Positions 45,188 through 53,579 of a stretch of DNA of 64,000 nucleotides are shown here, piece by piece (the first letter of the stretch is position 1; every line of letters begins with the position of its first letter). The stretch is from Bradyrhizobium sp. Ec3.3 (lineage in GTDB: Bacteria; Pseudomonadota; Alphaproteobacteria; Rhizobiales; Xanthobacteraceae), in contig NZ_AXAS01000013.1 in the NCBI RefSeq assembly GCF_000472925.1, forward strand, positions 124,001 to 188,000. The letters are read 5' to 3'. The translations under genes and the position numbers were made by a program. The notes beneath the pieces are model-generated. The model did not search any database. It saw nothing but the letters and a program-made list of their open reading frames with translations, and was not told where the DNA came from.

Positions 45188-45898
45188 TTAATTGCTGCTG
45201 CTGACGATGCTCTTGACCTGGCTGACCGTGTAGGTGCTCCCGTCGATCGTCAGCAGGGGCGGCGACTGCGTCAGGTCGACTGAAGACACCGTGCCCTGAA
45301 CCTGCGCGGCGACACCGACCGAATTCCCCGAGGCGTCCTTGCCGGTTGCGCTGATCGTGTATTTGCCGTCGGGCCACTGCGTGCCGTCATTGCCCTGGCC
45401 GTTCCAGGTGAACGGAATGTCGGAGCCGGCGCCGGCGGTGTACTTGCCGGTGAACACGGTCTGGCCGCTGGAGTTGGCGATCGAGATGTCGACTGTTGCG
45501 TTGGAGGGGACATTGAGGTGCCAGGTCGCCGACGAACTGGTCATCGTCGCGGTCGTGCCGTCGACCACCGCGGTCTTGCCGACGAAATTCAGCGCCTGGG
45601 TCGCCTGCGCGGTCTGCTGCATCGTCACCAGCGTGGAGAGCTCGGTGTTGGTCTTGAGCTGTTGCTCGACGCCGGCAAACTGCACGAGCTGCTGGGTGAA
45701 CTGGTTGGTGTCGAGCGGATCGAGCGGGTTCTGGTTCTGGAGCTGCGTCGTGAGCAGCGTCAGGAAGGTCTGGAAATTACCCGCCAGCGTCGAGCCGGTG
45801 GTCGAGCTCAGGCTGGAGCTCGACGAGGACGACGAGGATGACGTCTGGGTCGTGCCCGAAACGACTGAAGGGGCAGTGGCGGCATTCGTGGTGGTCAT
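45188..45898 (-). CDS. flgD: Flagellar hook assembly (capping) protein FlgD
   Basis: A 236-residue rod/hook scaffold protein. After a Ser/Thr-rich leader (SSSSSSSSSSLSSTTG) comes the FlgD N-domain: FQTFLTLLTTQLQNQNPLDP, then DTNQFTQQLVQFAGVEQQL. The C-terminal part (about 110-230) is the FlgD Ig/Tudor-like domain with the turn FTWNGQGNDGTQWPDGKYTI. It starts 13 bp after fliK and is probably cotranscribed. Confidence 0.95.
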   Translation of the reverse strand: MTTTNAATAPSVVSGTTQTSSSSSSSSSSLSSTTGSTLAGNFQTFLTLLTTQLQNQNPLDPLDTNQFTQQLVQFAGVEQQLKTNTELSTLVTMQQTAQATQALNFVGKTAVVDGTTATMTSSSATWHLNVPSNATVDISIANSSGQTVFTGKYTAGAGSDIPFTWNGQGNDGTQWPDGKYTISATGKDASGNSVGVAAQVQGTVSSVDLTQSPPLLTIDGSTYTVSQVKSIVSSSN

Positions 45899-45910
45899 GT
45901 CGAATACTCC

Positions 45911-47533
45911 TCACACTCTGATATCGACGCCGCTGCTCGATCCGAGCATGCGGCCGTAGCCGCGTCCCACGGGCGCGGCGGGAGCTGCGTCTTCGTCGCT
46001 GATGACCAGACGGCGGGAATTGCTGCCGTTGTCGTTGCCGTTGCTCGAGTTCTGCCCGGATGAATTCTGGTCGCGCAGGCTGAACGACAGGCCGTTGCTG
46101 CCTGTCTTGAGGCCCGCATCGTCGAGCGCGCGCTGCAACTGCGGCGCGTCCTGTCGCAGCATCGACAGCGTCTCCGGCTTCTCGACGGTGAGATGCGAGG
46201 TGACCTGGCCGTTGCGGTCGACGTTGATGCGCACGTCGATGCGACCGAGCTCGGCCGGATCGAGGCTGATGTCGAACCGGGTCTTGCCGGCGCGCGCGGC
46301 CGCGGCGATCTCGACCGGCACCCCGCTGATCGGCACGGCGGTGGCGGTCGCCGCGGTCGCGGTCAGCGTCGCCGTCGATGCGCCGGCGACCGAGGTCGTC
46401 GTGGTCTGCGGAGCCTGCACTGCGGCAGCGGCCTGGGCGCTGGTGTCCGTCGTGCTCGTCAGCGTCTGAGTTGCTGCCGTGTGGTCGTGCGTCGATACCG
46501 CGGCGGGCGCGGCCGGAGCGGTCTTGTCCGATACATCGGCCTTGGCCTCGGTCGTGTTGCCCTCGACCTGCGGCCTGGCGGCCTGCGGATGCACGGCCGC
46601 GTTCGGATTCGTGGCCATCGCCGCCTGGTTGGGCGTCGTGCCGGTCGTGCTCGTCTTGCTCGGATCCTGCCCGACGTTGGAAACGTCGGTGTTCTGTTGT
46701 GCCGTGGCGGCCGCCTTGAACGAGGTCTTGGGCGTCGCCTGGGCAACAGTGGCGGTCAGAGCGCCCTGGGCTTGTGGATCGGTTGGCGACGCGTCGGTTG
46801 TCGCGGCGGCGGCCGCATCCGTCAGCGCGGCTTTCGCGGCGGTGCCGGCATCGGCGGTCGCGGCGGTCTTGTCGCCGGTCGCGTCGGTCTTGACGGCCGG
46901 CGTAGCGATCTGCGCCGCGGTCGAGGCACTCGCGGCGATGCCGGCGGCTGCGATTGTCAGCGGTGAACTTGAATTGCTGGCAGCCTGGCTGGCGGCCGCG
47001 TTCGGATCGACCGGTACGACCGGGGCCGCGACGACGATGGCATTCGGATCGGGCGTTGCAGTCGGTGCGGTGGTTGCCTGCGTGGGATCGGCCTGAATGG
47101 CGGTGGCCGGGCCGTCCGTGTCCTCGGTCTTGTCGCCCTTGCTGTCGTCGGATTTTTCGGCCGATTTCGTGCCGGAGGCGTCTGACTTGCCTTTGGTCTT
47201 GTCGGTCGCCTTGGTGGGGGCGGCCGGTGTATCGCTGGCGGCAGACGTCGAACTGTCGGTCGTATCGGTCGATTTGCTCTGCGACGACGAATCGGTCGAG
47301 GAGGTGTCACGCGTGCTCTTGTCGGTGGAGGACGACGATGACGTGCTGTCGGTGCGGCGCGGTGCCGGGTCCGAGGTCGTGCTCGGCGTGCTGCTGGCAG
47401 CCGCCGTGTTGCTGTCGACGAGCGCGCCGAACGGGTCGTTCGTCGTCGACCCCTGCGAGCGGGCAGGTTTCGGCGGCGCGGTCTGGACCGACACGCTTGC
47501 GGCTACATCTGACGTCACGCTGACCACGGACAC
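45911..47533 (-). CDS. fliK: Flagellar hook-length control protein FliK
   Basis: About 540 residues. Positions 20-430 are extremely low complexity (Asp/Thr/Ser/Ala, for example STDKSTRDTSSTDSSSQS), as expected for the secreted ruler. The conserved C-terminal Flg_hook domain follows (FDISLDPAELGRIDVRINVD; LSMLRQDAPQLQRALDDAGL). A GTG at 47533 or 47527 is the likeliest start; a TTG at 47569 is also in frame. A sigma-54-type promoter lies upstream. Confidence 0.88.
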   Translation of the reverse strand: MSVVSVTSDVAASVSVQTAPPKPARSQGSTTNDPFGALVDSNTAAASSTPSTTSDPAPRRTDSTSSSSSTDKSTRDTSSTDSSSQSKSTDTTDSSTSAASDTPAAPTKATDKTKGKSDASGTKSAEKSDDSKGDKTEDTDGPATAIQADPTQATTAPTATPDPNAIVVAAPVVPVDPNAAASQAASNSSSPLTIAAAGIAASASTAAQIATPAVKTDATGDKTAATADAGTAAKAALTDAAAAATTDASPTDPQAQGALTATVAQATPKTSFKAAATAQQNTDVSNVGQDPSKTSTTGTTPNQAAMATNPNAAVHPQAARPQVEGNTTEAKADVSDKTAPAAPAAVSTHDHTAATQTLTSTTDTSAQAAAAVQAPQTTTTSVAGASTATLTATAATATAVPISGVPVEIAAAARAGKTRFDISLDPAELGRIDVRINVDRNGQVTSHLTVEKPETLSMLRQDAPQLQRALDDAGLKTGSNGLSFSLRDQNSSGQNSSNGNDNGSNSRRLVISDEDAAPAAPVGRGYGRMLGSSSGVDIRV

Positions 47534-47624
47534 GCCCCTTGAAATGAACTCGAGACAAGGGGTTAGCAAGGAGTGGGCCAGCCCGGCTAAGAGTGGCTTT
47601 ATATAATAAAATCAAATGCTTGAC

Positions 47625-47639
47625 GCATTCCGCGTGCCA
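47625..47639 (-). promoter_or_regulatory. Sigma-54-type -24/-12 promoter upstream of fliK
   Basis: On the minus strand TGGCACGCGGAATGC: the -24 element TGGCAC is perfect and the -12 element is ATGC, one base from TTGC, with correct spacing (10 nt between GG and GC). Transcription would start about 80 bp before the fliK start codon. The presence of FlbD, a sigma-54 activator, nearby makes this credible. Confidence 0.75.
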
Positions 47640-47891
47640 CGGTGAAGACCTCGGAAACACGGCCCATTTCTGCCTCCCGGCAAGAATTGCCCTAAGCGCG
47701 TGGCGAAAGTCTCCCCTGCGATTGCTTCACGGGAATACGGCCTATATTAAAGGGTAGCTCTCAGCCGCTTTCGACCGGGCAAGCCGACCTCGTGGAACTA
47801 TTTCCGTTCCCTGAGACCGCCCCTTTCCCGACCGATCAACGCGGGGCCAGCGGAACACTTCTGCAGCAAGTCGCATTCAACAGCCGGAACC
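47640..47891. other. Intergenic region upstream of mnmA
   Basis: Continues the 358-bp gap between the divergent fliK and mnmA genes. It must hold the mnmA promoter; TATATT around 47742 is a possible -10 but no clear -35 pairs with it. No gene or RNA recognised; a short ORF starting near 47792 runs into mnmA in another frame and is rejected. Confidence 0.4.
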
Positions 47892-49073
47892 ATGCGCAAC
47901 AGTCTGGATCTCGAAGGCCGTCCGCAGGACACCAGGGTCGTCGTCGCCATGTCGGGCGGCGTGGACTCCTCGACGACGGCTGCGCTGCTGAAGGCCGAAG
48001 GTTACGACGTCGTCGGCATCACGCTGCAGCTCTATGACCACGGTGCGGCGACCCATCGCAAGGGTGCCTGCTGCGCCGGCCAGGACATCCACGACGCGCG
48101 CGACGTTGCCGCCAAGCTCGGCATTCCCCATTACGTACTCGACTACGAGGACCGCTTTCGCGAGTCCGTCATCGACAATTTTGCCGATAGCTACGCGCTC
48201 GGCGAGACGCCGGTGCCATGCATCGAGTGCAACCGCTCCGTCAAGTTCCGCGATCTCCTGAAGACCGCGCGCGAGCTCGGTGCGGTCGCGCTTGCCACCG
48301 GCCACTATGTCGCCTCGCGTGGCCTCGCCGACGGCTCCCGCGCGCTGGTCTGCGCTGCAGATAGCGAGCGCGACCAGAGCTATTTCCTGTTCGCGACCAC
48401 GCGCGAGCAGCTCGACTACTTGCGCTTTCCCCTCGGCGACATGACCAAGCCCGAAACGCGCGAGCTCGCCCGCCGCTTTGGCCTCAACGTTGCGGACAAG
48501 CACGACAGCCAGGACATCTGCTTCGTGCCCACCGGGCGCTACACTGACATCATCACCCGGCTGCGTCCCAATGCGATGGAGCCCGGCGACATCGTCGACC
48601 TCGACGGCCGCGTCATCGGCCAGCATCACGGCATCGCCAATTTCACCGTCGGCCAGCGTCGCGGGCTCGGCATCGCCTCCGGCTCACCGCTCTACGTGGT
48701 GCGGCTCGAGGCCGCGACCCGCCGCGTCGTGGTCGGGCCGCGCGATGCGCTGAAGATGCACCGCATCGTGCTGCGCGACGTCAACTGGATCGGCAACGGC
48801 GATATCGATCGCGCCATCGGCGGCGGCCTCGAGATGTTCGTGCGCGTGCGCTCGACCCGCGCGCCGCAGCCGGCGTGGCTGCGCGGCGGCAACGGCCATT
48901 ACGAGGTCGAACTCGTCGCCGGCGAAGAGGGCGTCTCGCCGGGACAGGCCTGCGTGTTCTACGATGCGCCCTCGGGGCAGGCGCGCGTGCTCGGCGGCGG
49001 CTTTATCCAGAGCGCGGCCGCGAAGGTCGCAAGCGATGCGGCGCGGCCGTTCGCGGAAGCGCTGCGCGGCTAG
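47892..49073 (+). CDS. mnmA: tRNA-specific 2-thiouridylase
   Basis: A 393-residue cytosolic enzyme that thiolates U34 of tRNA-Lys, -Glu and -Gln using sulfur relayed from a desulfurase. The ATP loop [11 protein letters not shown] (about 18-28) is intact. Catalytic cysteines are in PVPCIECN and [14 protein letters not shown]. Other marks are [19 protein letters not shown] and [10 protein letters not shown]. The ATG at 47892 follows GGAACC; an RBS is weak. Followed by a dispersed repeat and then pmtA. Confidence 0.96.
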   Translation: MRNSLDLEGRPQDTRVVVAMSGGVDSSTTAALLKAEGYDVVGITLQLYDHGAATHRKGACCAGQDIHDARDVAAKLGIPHYVLDYEDRFRESVIDNFADSYALGETPVPCIECNRSVKFRDLLKTARELGAVALATGHYVASRGLADGSRALVCAADSERDQSYFLFATTREQLDYLRFPLGDMTKPETRELARRFGLNVADKHDSQDICFVPTGRYTDIITRLRPNAMEPGDIVDLDGRVIGQHHGIANFTVGQRRGLGIASGSPLYVVRLEAATRRVVVGPRDALKMHRIVLRDVNWIGNGDIDRAIGGGLEMFVRVRSTRAPQPAWLRGGNGHYEVELVAGEEGVSPGQACVFYDAPSGQARVLGGGFIQSAAAKVASDAARPFAEALRG

Positions 49074-49074
49074 C

Positions 49075-49147
49075 GCATGATCCGGAAAAGTGTGCAGCGG
49101 TTTTCCCTCGCGACAAACGCGGAACGCGTTTGCGCGGAGATCATGCG
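49075..49147. repeat. Dispersed repeat (GCATGATCCGGA type), copy 4
   Basis: GCATGATCCGGAAAAGTGTG at the left and GGAGATCATGC at the right, with the inserted palindrome ACAAACGCGGAACGCGTTTG. It starts 2 bp after the mnmA stop codon and has the same long form as copy 1. Confidence 0.85.
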
Positions 49148-49179
49148 CAACATAAGAATCTAATTACAGGGCAGGGGGC

Positions 49180-49818
49180 ATGGCAGCAGATATCTCGCGT
49201 GCCGGGGTCGAGAAGGCCTATGGCCGCTGGGCGCCGGTTTACGATCTCGTGTTCGGCAAGGTGTTCGATGCGGGGCGCCAATCGACCATTGCGGAGGCCG
49301 ACAAGATCGGCGGCCGCATTCTCGACGTCGGTGTCGGCACCGGCCTGTCGCTGTCGGATTATTCGCGCTCGACGAAAATCTGTGGCGTCGACATTTCCGA
49401 GCCGATGCTGCGCAAGGCGCAAGCGCGCGTGCGTGCGGAAAAGCTCGGCAATGTCGAGGTGCTCAGCGTGATGGATGCGAAGAACCTTGCATTCCACGAC
49501 GGCTTCTTCGATGCGGTGGTCGCGCAATATGTCATCACCGCGGTGCCCGATCCCGAAGGTACGCTCGACGAGTTCGTGCGTGTGCTGAAACCGGGCGGCG
49601 AGCTGATCCTCGTCAATCACATCGGCGCCGAGAGCGGACCGCGAAAACTGTTCGAACTCGCTTTTGCACCGCTCGCGCGCAGGCTCGGCTGGCGCCCGGA
49701 GTTTCCCTGGGACCGCCTCGTCGACTGGCAGAAGCGCCACGGCGGCATCACGCTCGCCGAGCGGCGGCCGATGCCGCCGATGGGGCACTTCTCGCTGATC
49801 CGCTACCGCAAATCGTAA
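49180..49818 (+). CDS. pmtA: Phosphatidylethanolamine N-methyltransferase, rhizobial type
   Basis: A 212-residue SAM-dependent methyltransferase that converts phosphatidylethanolamine stepwise to phosphatidylcholine. The SAM loop is LDVGVGTGLSLSDYS (about 48-62), followed by GVDISEPMLRKAQARV and the post-II motif FDAVVAQYVITAVPDP. The C-terminal PEFPWDRLVDWQKRHGG and PMPPMGHFSLIRYRK agree closely with Sinorhizobium PmtA as remembered. Phosphatidylcholine is required for efficient symbiosis in rhizobia (known). Confidence 0.92.
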   Translation: MAADISRAGVEKAYGRWAPVYDLVFGKVFDAGRQSTIAEADKIGGRILDVGVGTGLSLSDYSRSTKICGVDISEPMLRKAQARVRAEKLGNVEVLSVMDAKNLAFHDGFFDAVVAQYVITAVPDPEGTLDEFVRVLKPGGELILVNHIGAESGPRKLFELAFAPLARRLGWRPEFPWDRLVDWQKRHGGITLAERRPMPPMGHFSLIRYRKS

Positions 49819-49863
49819 TGTTCAGAGGCGGAACACGCGGCGCGGCCCGCGCGTTTTCCGTCC

Positions 49864-50229
49864 ATGCGCACGAGATCGAAACTCATTCTCGCAAGCCTTT
49901 TGATCGCAGCCTCCGGGCCTGCGATCGCACAGGCTCCGCCCAGCCCGGCGACGCCGCCGCAGGCGACCGCGCCGCCGCCCCCGCAGCGCGCCAGCGACTG
50001 CACGCCGACCCAGACGGATCGCCCTCGCGGCACCGTGAAGCCCGATGGCCAGACCACCGGCCAGGCGAGGGAACCACTGGGCGACAAGCTCGCGCAATCC
50101 GACGGCGTCCTCTGCCCGCCCACAGGCGTCGACCCCGAAATGCGCGCGCCTGCGCCGGATGTCGGCAAGACCCCGATCATCCCGCCCCCCGGCAGCCCGG
50201 GCGGCGATCCCAATGTGAGGCCGAAGTAG
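49864..50229 (+). CDS. Small secreted proline-rich protein
   Basis: A 121-residue protein: signal peptide KLILASLLIAASGPAIAQA and a mature part that is rich in Pro and charged residues (PSPATPPQATAPPPPQ; DCTPTQTDRPRGTVKPDG). Two cysteines (SDCTP and VLCPP) could form a disulfide. No domain recognised. It follows pmtA by 45 bp and may share its message. Confidence 0.7.
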   Translation: MRTRSKLILASLLIAASGPAIAQAPPSPATPPQATAPPPPQRASDCTPTQTDRPRGTVKPDGQTTGQAREPLGDKLAQSDGVLCPPTGVDPEMRAPAPDVGKTPIIPPPGSPGGDPNVRPK

Positions 50230-50396
50230 GGCTCGTTTCTTCGCCTTTCCTCGCGCGCGAATTTCGGATGAGGGCGTCACCGTCCACCCGAAAGGGCCAT
50301 GGCAAGGCTTCCAGGTCGAGGTCGGAGACAAGCTTGCCGCGCTAATCGGCGGGGGCCCTCTGCGCAGGCCCACCACAATCAATATTGGGTCATACG

Positions 50397-50473
50397 TGGT
50401 AGCGGGGGAGGGACTCGAACCCCCGACCCCAGGATTATGATTCCCGTGCTCTAACCAGCTGAGCTACCCCGCC
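50397..50473 (-). tRNA. tRNA-Met (anticodon CAT)
   Basis: Minus-strand gene with all arms intact. Acceptor GGCGGGG / CCCCGCT (terminal G-U), D-arm with AGCTCAGCTGGTTAGAGC, anticodon stem CGGGA / TCCTG with the loop ATCATAA, T-arm GGGGG-TTCGAGT-CCCTC, discriminator A, and an encoded CCA. The acceptor and anticodon stems do not fit initiator tRNA, so elongator Met is likeliest; an Ile2 (lysidine-modified) tRNA cannot be excluded by eye. Confidence 0.95.
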
Positions 50474-50517
50474 ACAGGGCTCGCGCGGCCGAAGCGGCCA
50501 TCTCGCGAACGCGCGGC

Positions 50518-50546
50518 ATATAAGGAAGGGGGCGGCGGGCTGTCAA
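50518..50546 (-). promoter_or_regulatory. Sigma-70-type promoter of the tRNA-Met gene
   Basis: On the minus strand TTGACA (50541-50546), a 17-bp spacer and TTATAT (50518-50523). This is a near-consensus promoter with a predicted start about 37 bp before the tRNA 5' end. Unusually close to consensus for this GC-rich genome, as expected for a stable RNA gene. Confidence 0.85.
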
Positions 50547-50961
50547 GCAAAGCGGGTGCGTTGGTGGGGTGATTTCGTGACGGAATCCGGCCCCTTTGGC
50601 TCCGAACTCGTCTGCTCCTGGGCACTCCGAGGAGAGCACTATGCACAGGGTCCGAAAATCGCCAATCGGGGAACCGCGATCGTCCTCTGCTCCCGAATGG
50701 CCGGCCATTGTCCCATCGCCGGCTTCGCGGTGGACGTTTTCTCCGTTGAGATCGTGTGCGATTTCCCGGGCGTTCGTCCTGCGCCGTGTGCCGTAAGCGC
50801 GGGCTCTTAACTAGCTTTGCGCACTGTCTGCAAGAATTCCGCTTAACCTTTTGCGGCGGGCGGCCGTGATGCATGGGGGGTGCAGTGATCAGGACGTTGG
50901 TGATCTGCGCCGGACTGTGATCCGACGGGCTGGCCGAATTCGAGCCTGGTGTCGTGAGCGC
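50547..50961. other. Intergenic region, no gene found
   Basis: 415 bp between the tRNA promoter and the LysR gene stop. Short ORFs on both strands lack ribosome binding sites and normal codon bias. No repeat family seen elsewhere in the window occurs here. Confidence 0.5.
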
Positions 50962-51852
50962 CTAATTCTTCGAGCGGCCTGAGAGGCCCAATTCCCCGGC
51001 GATCCATTTCGTGAACGTGCGGACCGATTGTCTGTGCTTCGCCTGCGGGGGGCAGACCAGATAGTGGCCCACATACGTCACATCTCGAGCATGGCCGGCA
51101 AGGGGGGCGACCAATTGGCCGTTCGCGAGTTCGCGCTCGGCAAGCCGGGTGGATTCCAGGGTCACGCCAAGACCGTCGGTCGCTGCAGCTATAGCCATAA
51201 AGCTTCGGTCAAAACGAAATCCACCAGGGCTTGGTGCAGAAAGGCCGTTTGCGGCGAACCAGGCGTTCCAGCGGACGCGTTTCTGCTCGCTTTCGATAAG
51301 CGCCAGTTTCAAAAGATCCGCAGGCTCGCGGATCGTGCCCGCGAGGGAAGGCGCGCACATCGGGCGCACGGTCTCCTCGCCAAGCGGCAGCACCGACAAT
51401 CCCTCTTGCCGCGGCGGCCCGTAGCAAATGTCGACATCGAACTCATCGTTGCGAAAATGCGGATAGTCGACGCCGGCGGCCAGCCGTACCTCCAGTTCAG
51501 GATGTTCCTCTATCAACCTTCGCAACCGCGGCATGAGCCACTGCGCCGCCATGCTCGGCGCACAGTGAAGCCGCAACAAGTTGGATGAGCGCGCGCTCGC
51601 GACCTCGAGGCCATGTCTTAGCTCGTCGAATCCACAGGAGACCCGGCGCAAGAGCGCATCGCCCGCCGGACTCAGCCGGACATTGCGTCCTTCCCGCTCA
51701 AAAAGCGTCGTTCCGATCTGATCTTCGAAGGTTCGGATCGCGTGGCTGACTGCACTCGGCGTCAGTGCCAATTCGGTCGCGGCCGCGCGAAATGATCCGG
51801 TGCGTGCAGCAGCCTCGAAAACTCTCAACGCTCCGAGAGGAAGCTTGGACAT
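50962..51852 (-). CDS. LysR-family regulator (GcvA-like)
   Basis: A 296-residue regulator. The N-terminal winged HTH is GALRVFEAAARTGSFRAAAT plus ALTPSAVSHAIRTFEDQIGT (about 5-55). The effector domain has LEVRLAAGVDYPHFRNDEFD and DICYGPP, typical for GcvA/AmpR-type members. The ATG at 51852 (MSKLPLGALR) is chosen over an in-frame codon at 51867. Divergent from the SDR gene at 51964 and therefore the likely controller of the SDR-transketolase-TRAP cluster. The first few bases upstream hold a perfect dyad. Confidence 0.93.
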   Translation of the reverse strand: MSKLPLGALRVFEAAARTGSFRAAATELALTPSAVSHAIRTFEDQIGTTLFEREGRNVRLSPAGDALLRRVSCGFDELRHGLEVASARSSNLLRLHCAPSMAAQWLMPRLRRLIEEHPELEVRLAAGVDYPHFRNDEFDVDICYGPPRQEGLSVLPLGEETVRPMCAPSLAGTIREPADLLKLALIESEQKRVRWNAWFAANGLSAPSPGGFRFDRSFMAIAAATDGLGVTLESTRLAERELANGQLVAPLAGHARDVTYVGHYLVCPPQAKHRQSVRTFTKWIAGELGLSGRSKN

Positions 51853-51857
51853 GCCAC

Positions 51858-51876
51858 AGGTGAGCACAGTTCACCT
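51858..51876. promoter_or_regulatory. LysR-type operator in the divergent promoter
   Basis: AGGTGA-N7-TCACCT is a perfect 6-bp dyad enclosing T-N11-A, the LysR-box pattern. It lies 5 bp upstream of the regulator's own start codon, so binding should block its transcription or translation, and about 90 bp upstream of the SDR start, a suitable distance for activation. Confidence 0.75.
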
Positions 51877-51963
51877 ATTAGTGCAAATTTCGCCTATTTT
51901 CGCGTCACACCGCCCCGACCATAGTCCGCCCCCAACAAACAAGCTCTCTCGGAGGAAACAAGT

Positions 51964-52713
51964 ATGCTTCTTGCAGGCAAGACTGCGATCATTTCTGGCG
52001 CCGCTGGGGCGCGCGGCATCGGCTTCGCTACCGCAAAAACGTTCGCGCAAAATGGTGCGCGCGTTGCGATCCTCGACATCGACGGCAAGAGCGCGGCCGG
52101 CGCCGCAGCCGAGCTCGGCACGAACCATGTCGGCGTTGCCTGCGATGTGACCAACAAGGCCGACTGTGAGCGCGCCGTTGCCGACGTTCTCAAAGCGTTC
52201 GGCCAAATCGACATTCTGATCAACAATGCCGGCATCACCCAACCGGTCAAAGTGTGGGACATTTCGTCGGAGGATTGGAACCGCATTCAAGACGTCAATC
52301 TGCGCGGTGTGCTTTTTCTTTCGCAGGCGGTGATGCCGCATATGCGGAACCGCAAGTCCGGCGCGATTGCCTGCATGTCCTCCGTCTCCGCCCAGCGCGG
52401 TGGCGGCATTCTCGGCGGCGCGCATTATTCGGCAGCCAAGGCCGGCGTGCTCGGCCTTGCCAAGGCGATGGCGCGCGAGCTCGGCCCCGATGGAATCCGC
52501 GTCAATTGTGTTACGCCAGGTCTGATCCAGACCGACATCAACGCGGGCAAGATCTCCGACGAAAAGCGCAAGGAGATTATCGACGGCATCCCGCTTGGCA
52601 GGCTCGGCGTGCCGCAGGATGTTGCCAACATCTATCTCTTCCTGGCCTCCGATCTCTCCGCCTACACGACGGGCGCGGTGATCGACGTCAACGGCGGCAT
52701 GCTCATCCACTAG
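51964..52713 (+). CDS. Short-chain dehydrogenase/reductase
   Basis: A 249-residue NAD(P)-dependent oxidoreductase. Cofactor loop SGAAGARGIGFAT (about 11-23), acidic LDIDGKSA after the second strand (points to NAD), NNAG, and the catalytic SSVSAQ (Ser), YSAAKAG (Tyr, Lys) triad. GGAGG lies 10-14 nt before the ATG. First gene of the cluster opposite the LysR gene; probably oxidises or reduces the imported polyol or ketose. Confidence 0.93.
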   Translation: MLLAGKTAIISGAAGARGIGFATAKTFAQNGARVAILDIDGKSAAGAAAELGTNHVGVACDVTNKADCERAVADVLKAFGQIDILINNAGITQPVKVWDISSEDWNRIQDVNLRGVLFLSQAVMPHMRNRKSGAIACMSSVSAQRGGGILGGAHYSAAKAGVLGLAKAMARELGPDGIRVNCVTPGLIQTDINAGKISDEKRKEIIDGIPLGRLGVPQDVANIYLFLASDLSAYTTGAVIDVNGGMLIH

Positions 52714-52730
52714 GGCAGGGGAGGGAACTC

Positions 52731-53579
52731 ATGGAAGATGCCGCTTCGCGCATCAACGAGCCCAGCCTTGCAGAGCGCGCGTATCGAATCCGCCGCAACG
52801 CGGTGCGGATGGGTGAAGTGCAGGGCCAAGGCTACATCGCGCAGGCCCTCGACATCGCCGACGTGCTGGCAGTGGCCTATTTCCACGCCATGCGCTACCG
52901 GCCCGAGGATCCTGCCTGGGAAAAGCGCGACCGTTTCCTGCTCTCGAATGGCCACTACGCCATCGCGCTCTACGCCGCACTGATCGAGGCCGGGATCGTT
53001 CCGGAAGCCGAGCTCGAGACCTACGGCTTCGACGACAGCCGGCTGCCGATGTCCGGCATGGCGAGCTACACGCCCGGCATGGAAATGTCGGGTGGCTCGC
53101 TCGGCCTCGGCTTGAGCATTGCCGTCGGCATGTGCCTGGGTCTGAAGCGAAAGGGCTCCGACAGCCGCGTCTACACGCTGTTTTCCGACGGCGAACTCGA
53201 CGAGGGCTCCAAGTGGGAGGCGATGATGTCCGCCGCTCACTACAATCTCGACAATCTCATTGCGATCGTCGACGTGAACAACCAGCAGGCCGATGGGCCG
53301 TCCAAGCAGATGATGGGCTTTGAGCCGCTCGCGGACAAGATGCGTGCGTTCGGCTGGTTCGTGCAGCGCGTCGATGGCAACGATCTCAACGCGGTGGTTG
53401 CCGCGTTCGATGCGGCCAGGACGCACGAGGGCGCAAGGCCGCGCATGATCATCGCGGATACCCTGATGGGGAAGGGCATTCCATTCCTTGAGGCGCGCGA
53501 ACGCAATCACTTTATGCGTGTGGATGCACACGAATGGAAGCTGGCGCTGGAAGCTCTCGACGAAGGGAGGCGTGCGTGA
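52731..53579 (+). CDS. Transketolase, N-terminal (TPP-binding) subunit
   Basis: A 282-residue protein equal to the first half of a transketolase. The TPP/Mg motif is FSDGELDEGSKWEAMMSAAH ... LDNLIAIVDVNNQQ (about residues 145-180). KRDRFLLSNGHYAIALYAAL and GSLGLGLSIAVGMCLGLKRK are also diagnostic. GGGGAGGG precedes the ATG at 52731, which is 17 bp after the SDR stop. An ORF extending into the SDR gene in another frame is a shadow. Its stop overlaps the C-terminal subunit by 4 nt. Confidence 0.94.
   Translation: MEDAASRINEPSLAERAYRIRRNAVRMGEVQGQGYIAQALDIADVLAVAYFHAMRYRPEDPAWEKRDRFLLSNGHYAIALYAALIEAGIVPEAELETYGFDDSRLPMSGMASYTPGMEMSGGSLGLGLSIAVGMCLGLKRKGSDSRVYTLFSDGELDEGSKWEAMMSAAHYNLDNLIAIVDVNNQQADGPSKQMMGFEPLADKMRAFGWFVQRVDGNDLNAVVAAFDAARTHEGARPRMIIADTLMGKGIPFLEARERNHFMRVDAHEWKLALEALDEGRRA

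Noticed and set aside
50464..50874. Minus-strand open frame overlapping the tRNA promoter region
   Set aside because: No ribosome binding site, no domain, and it begins inside and overlaps the tRNA gene.
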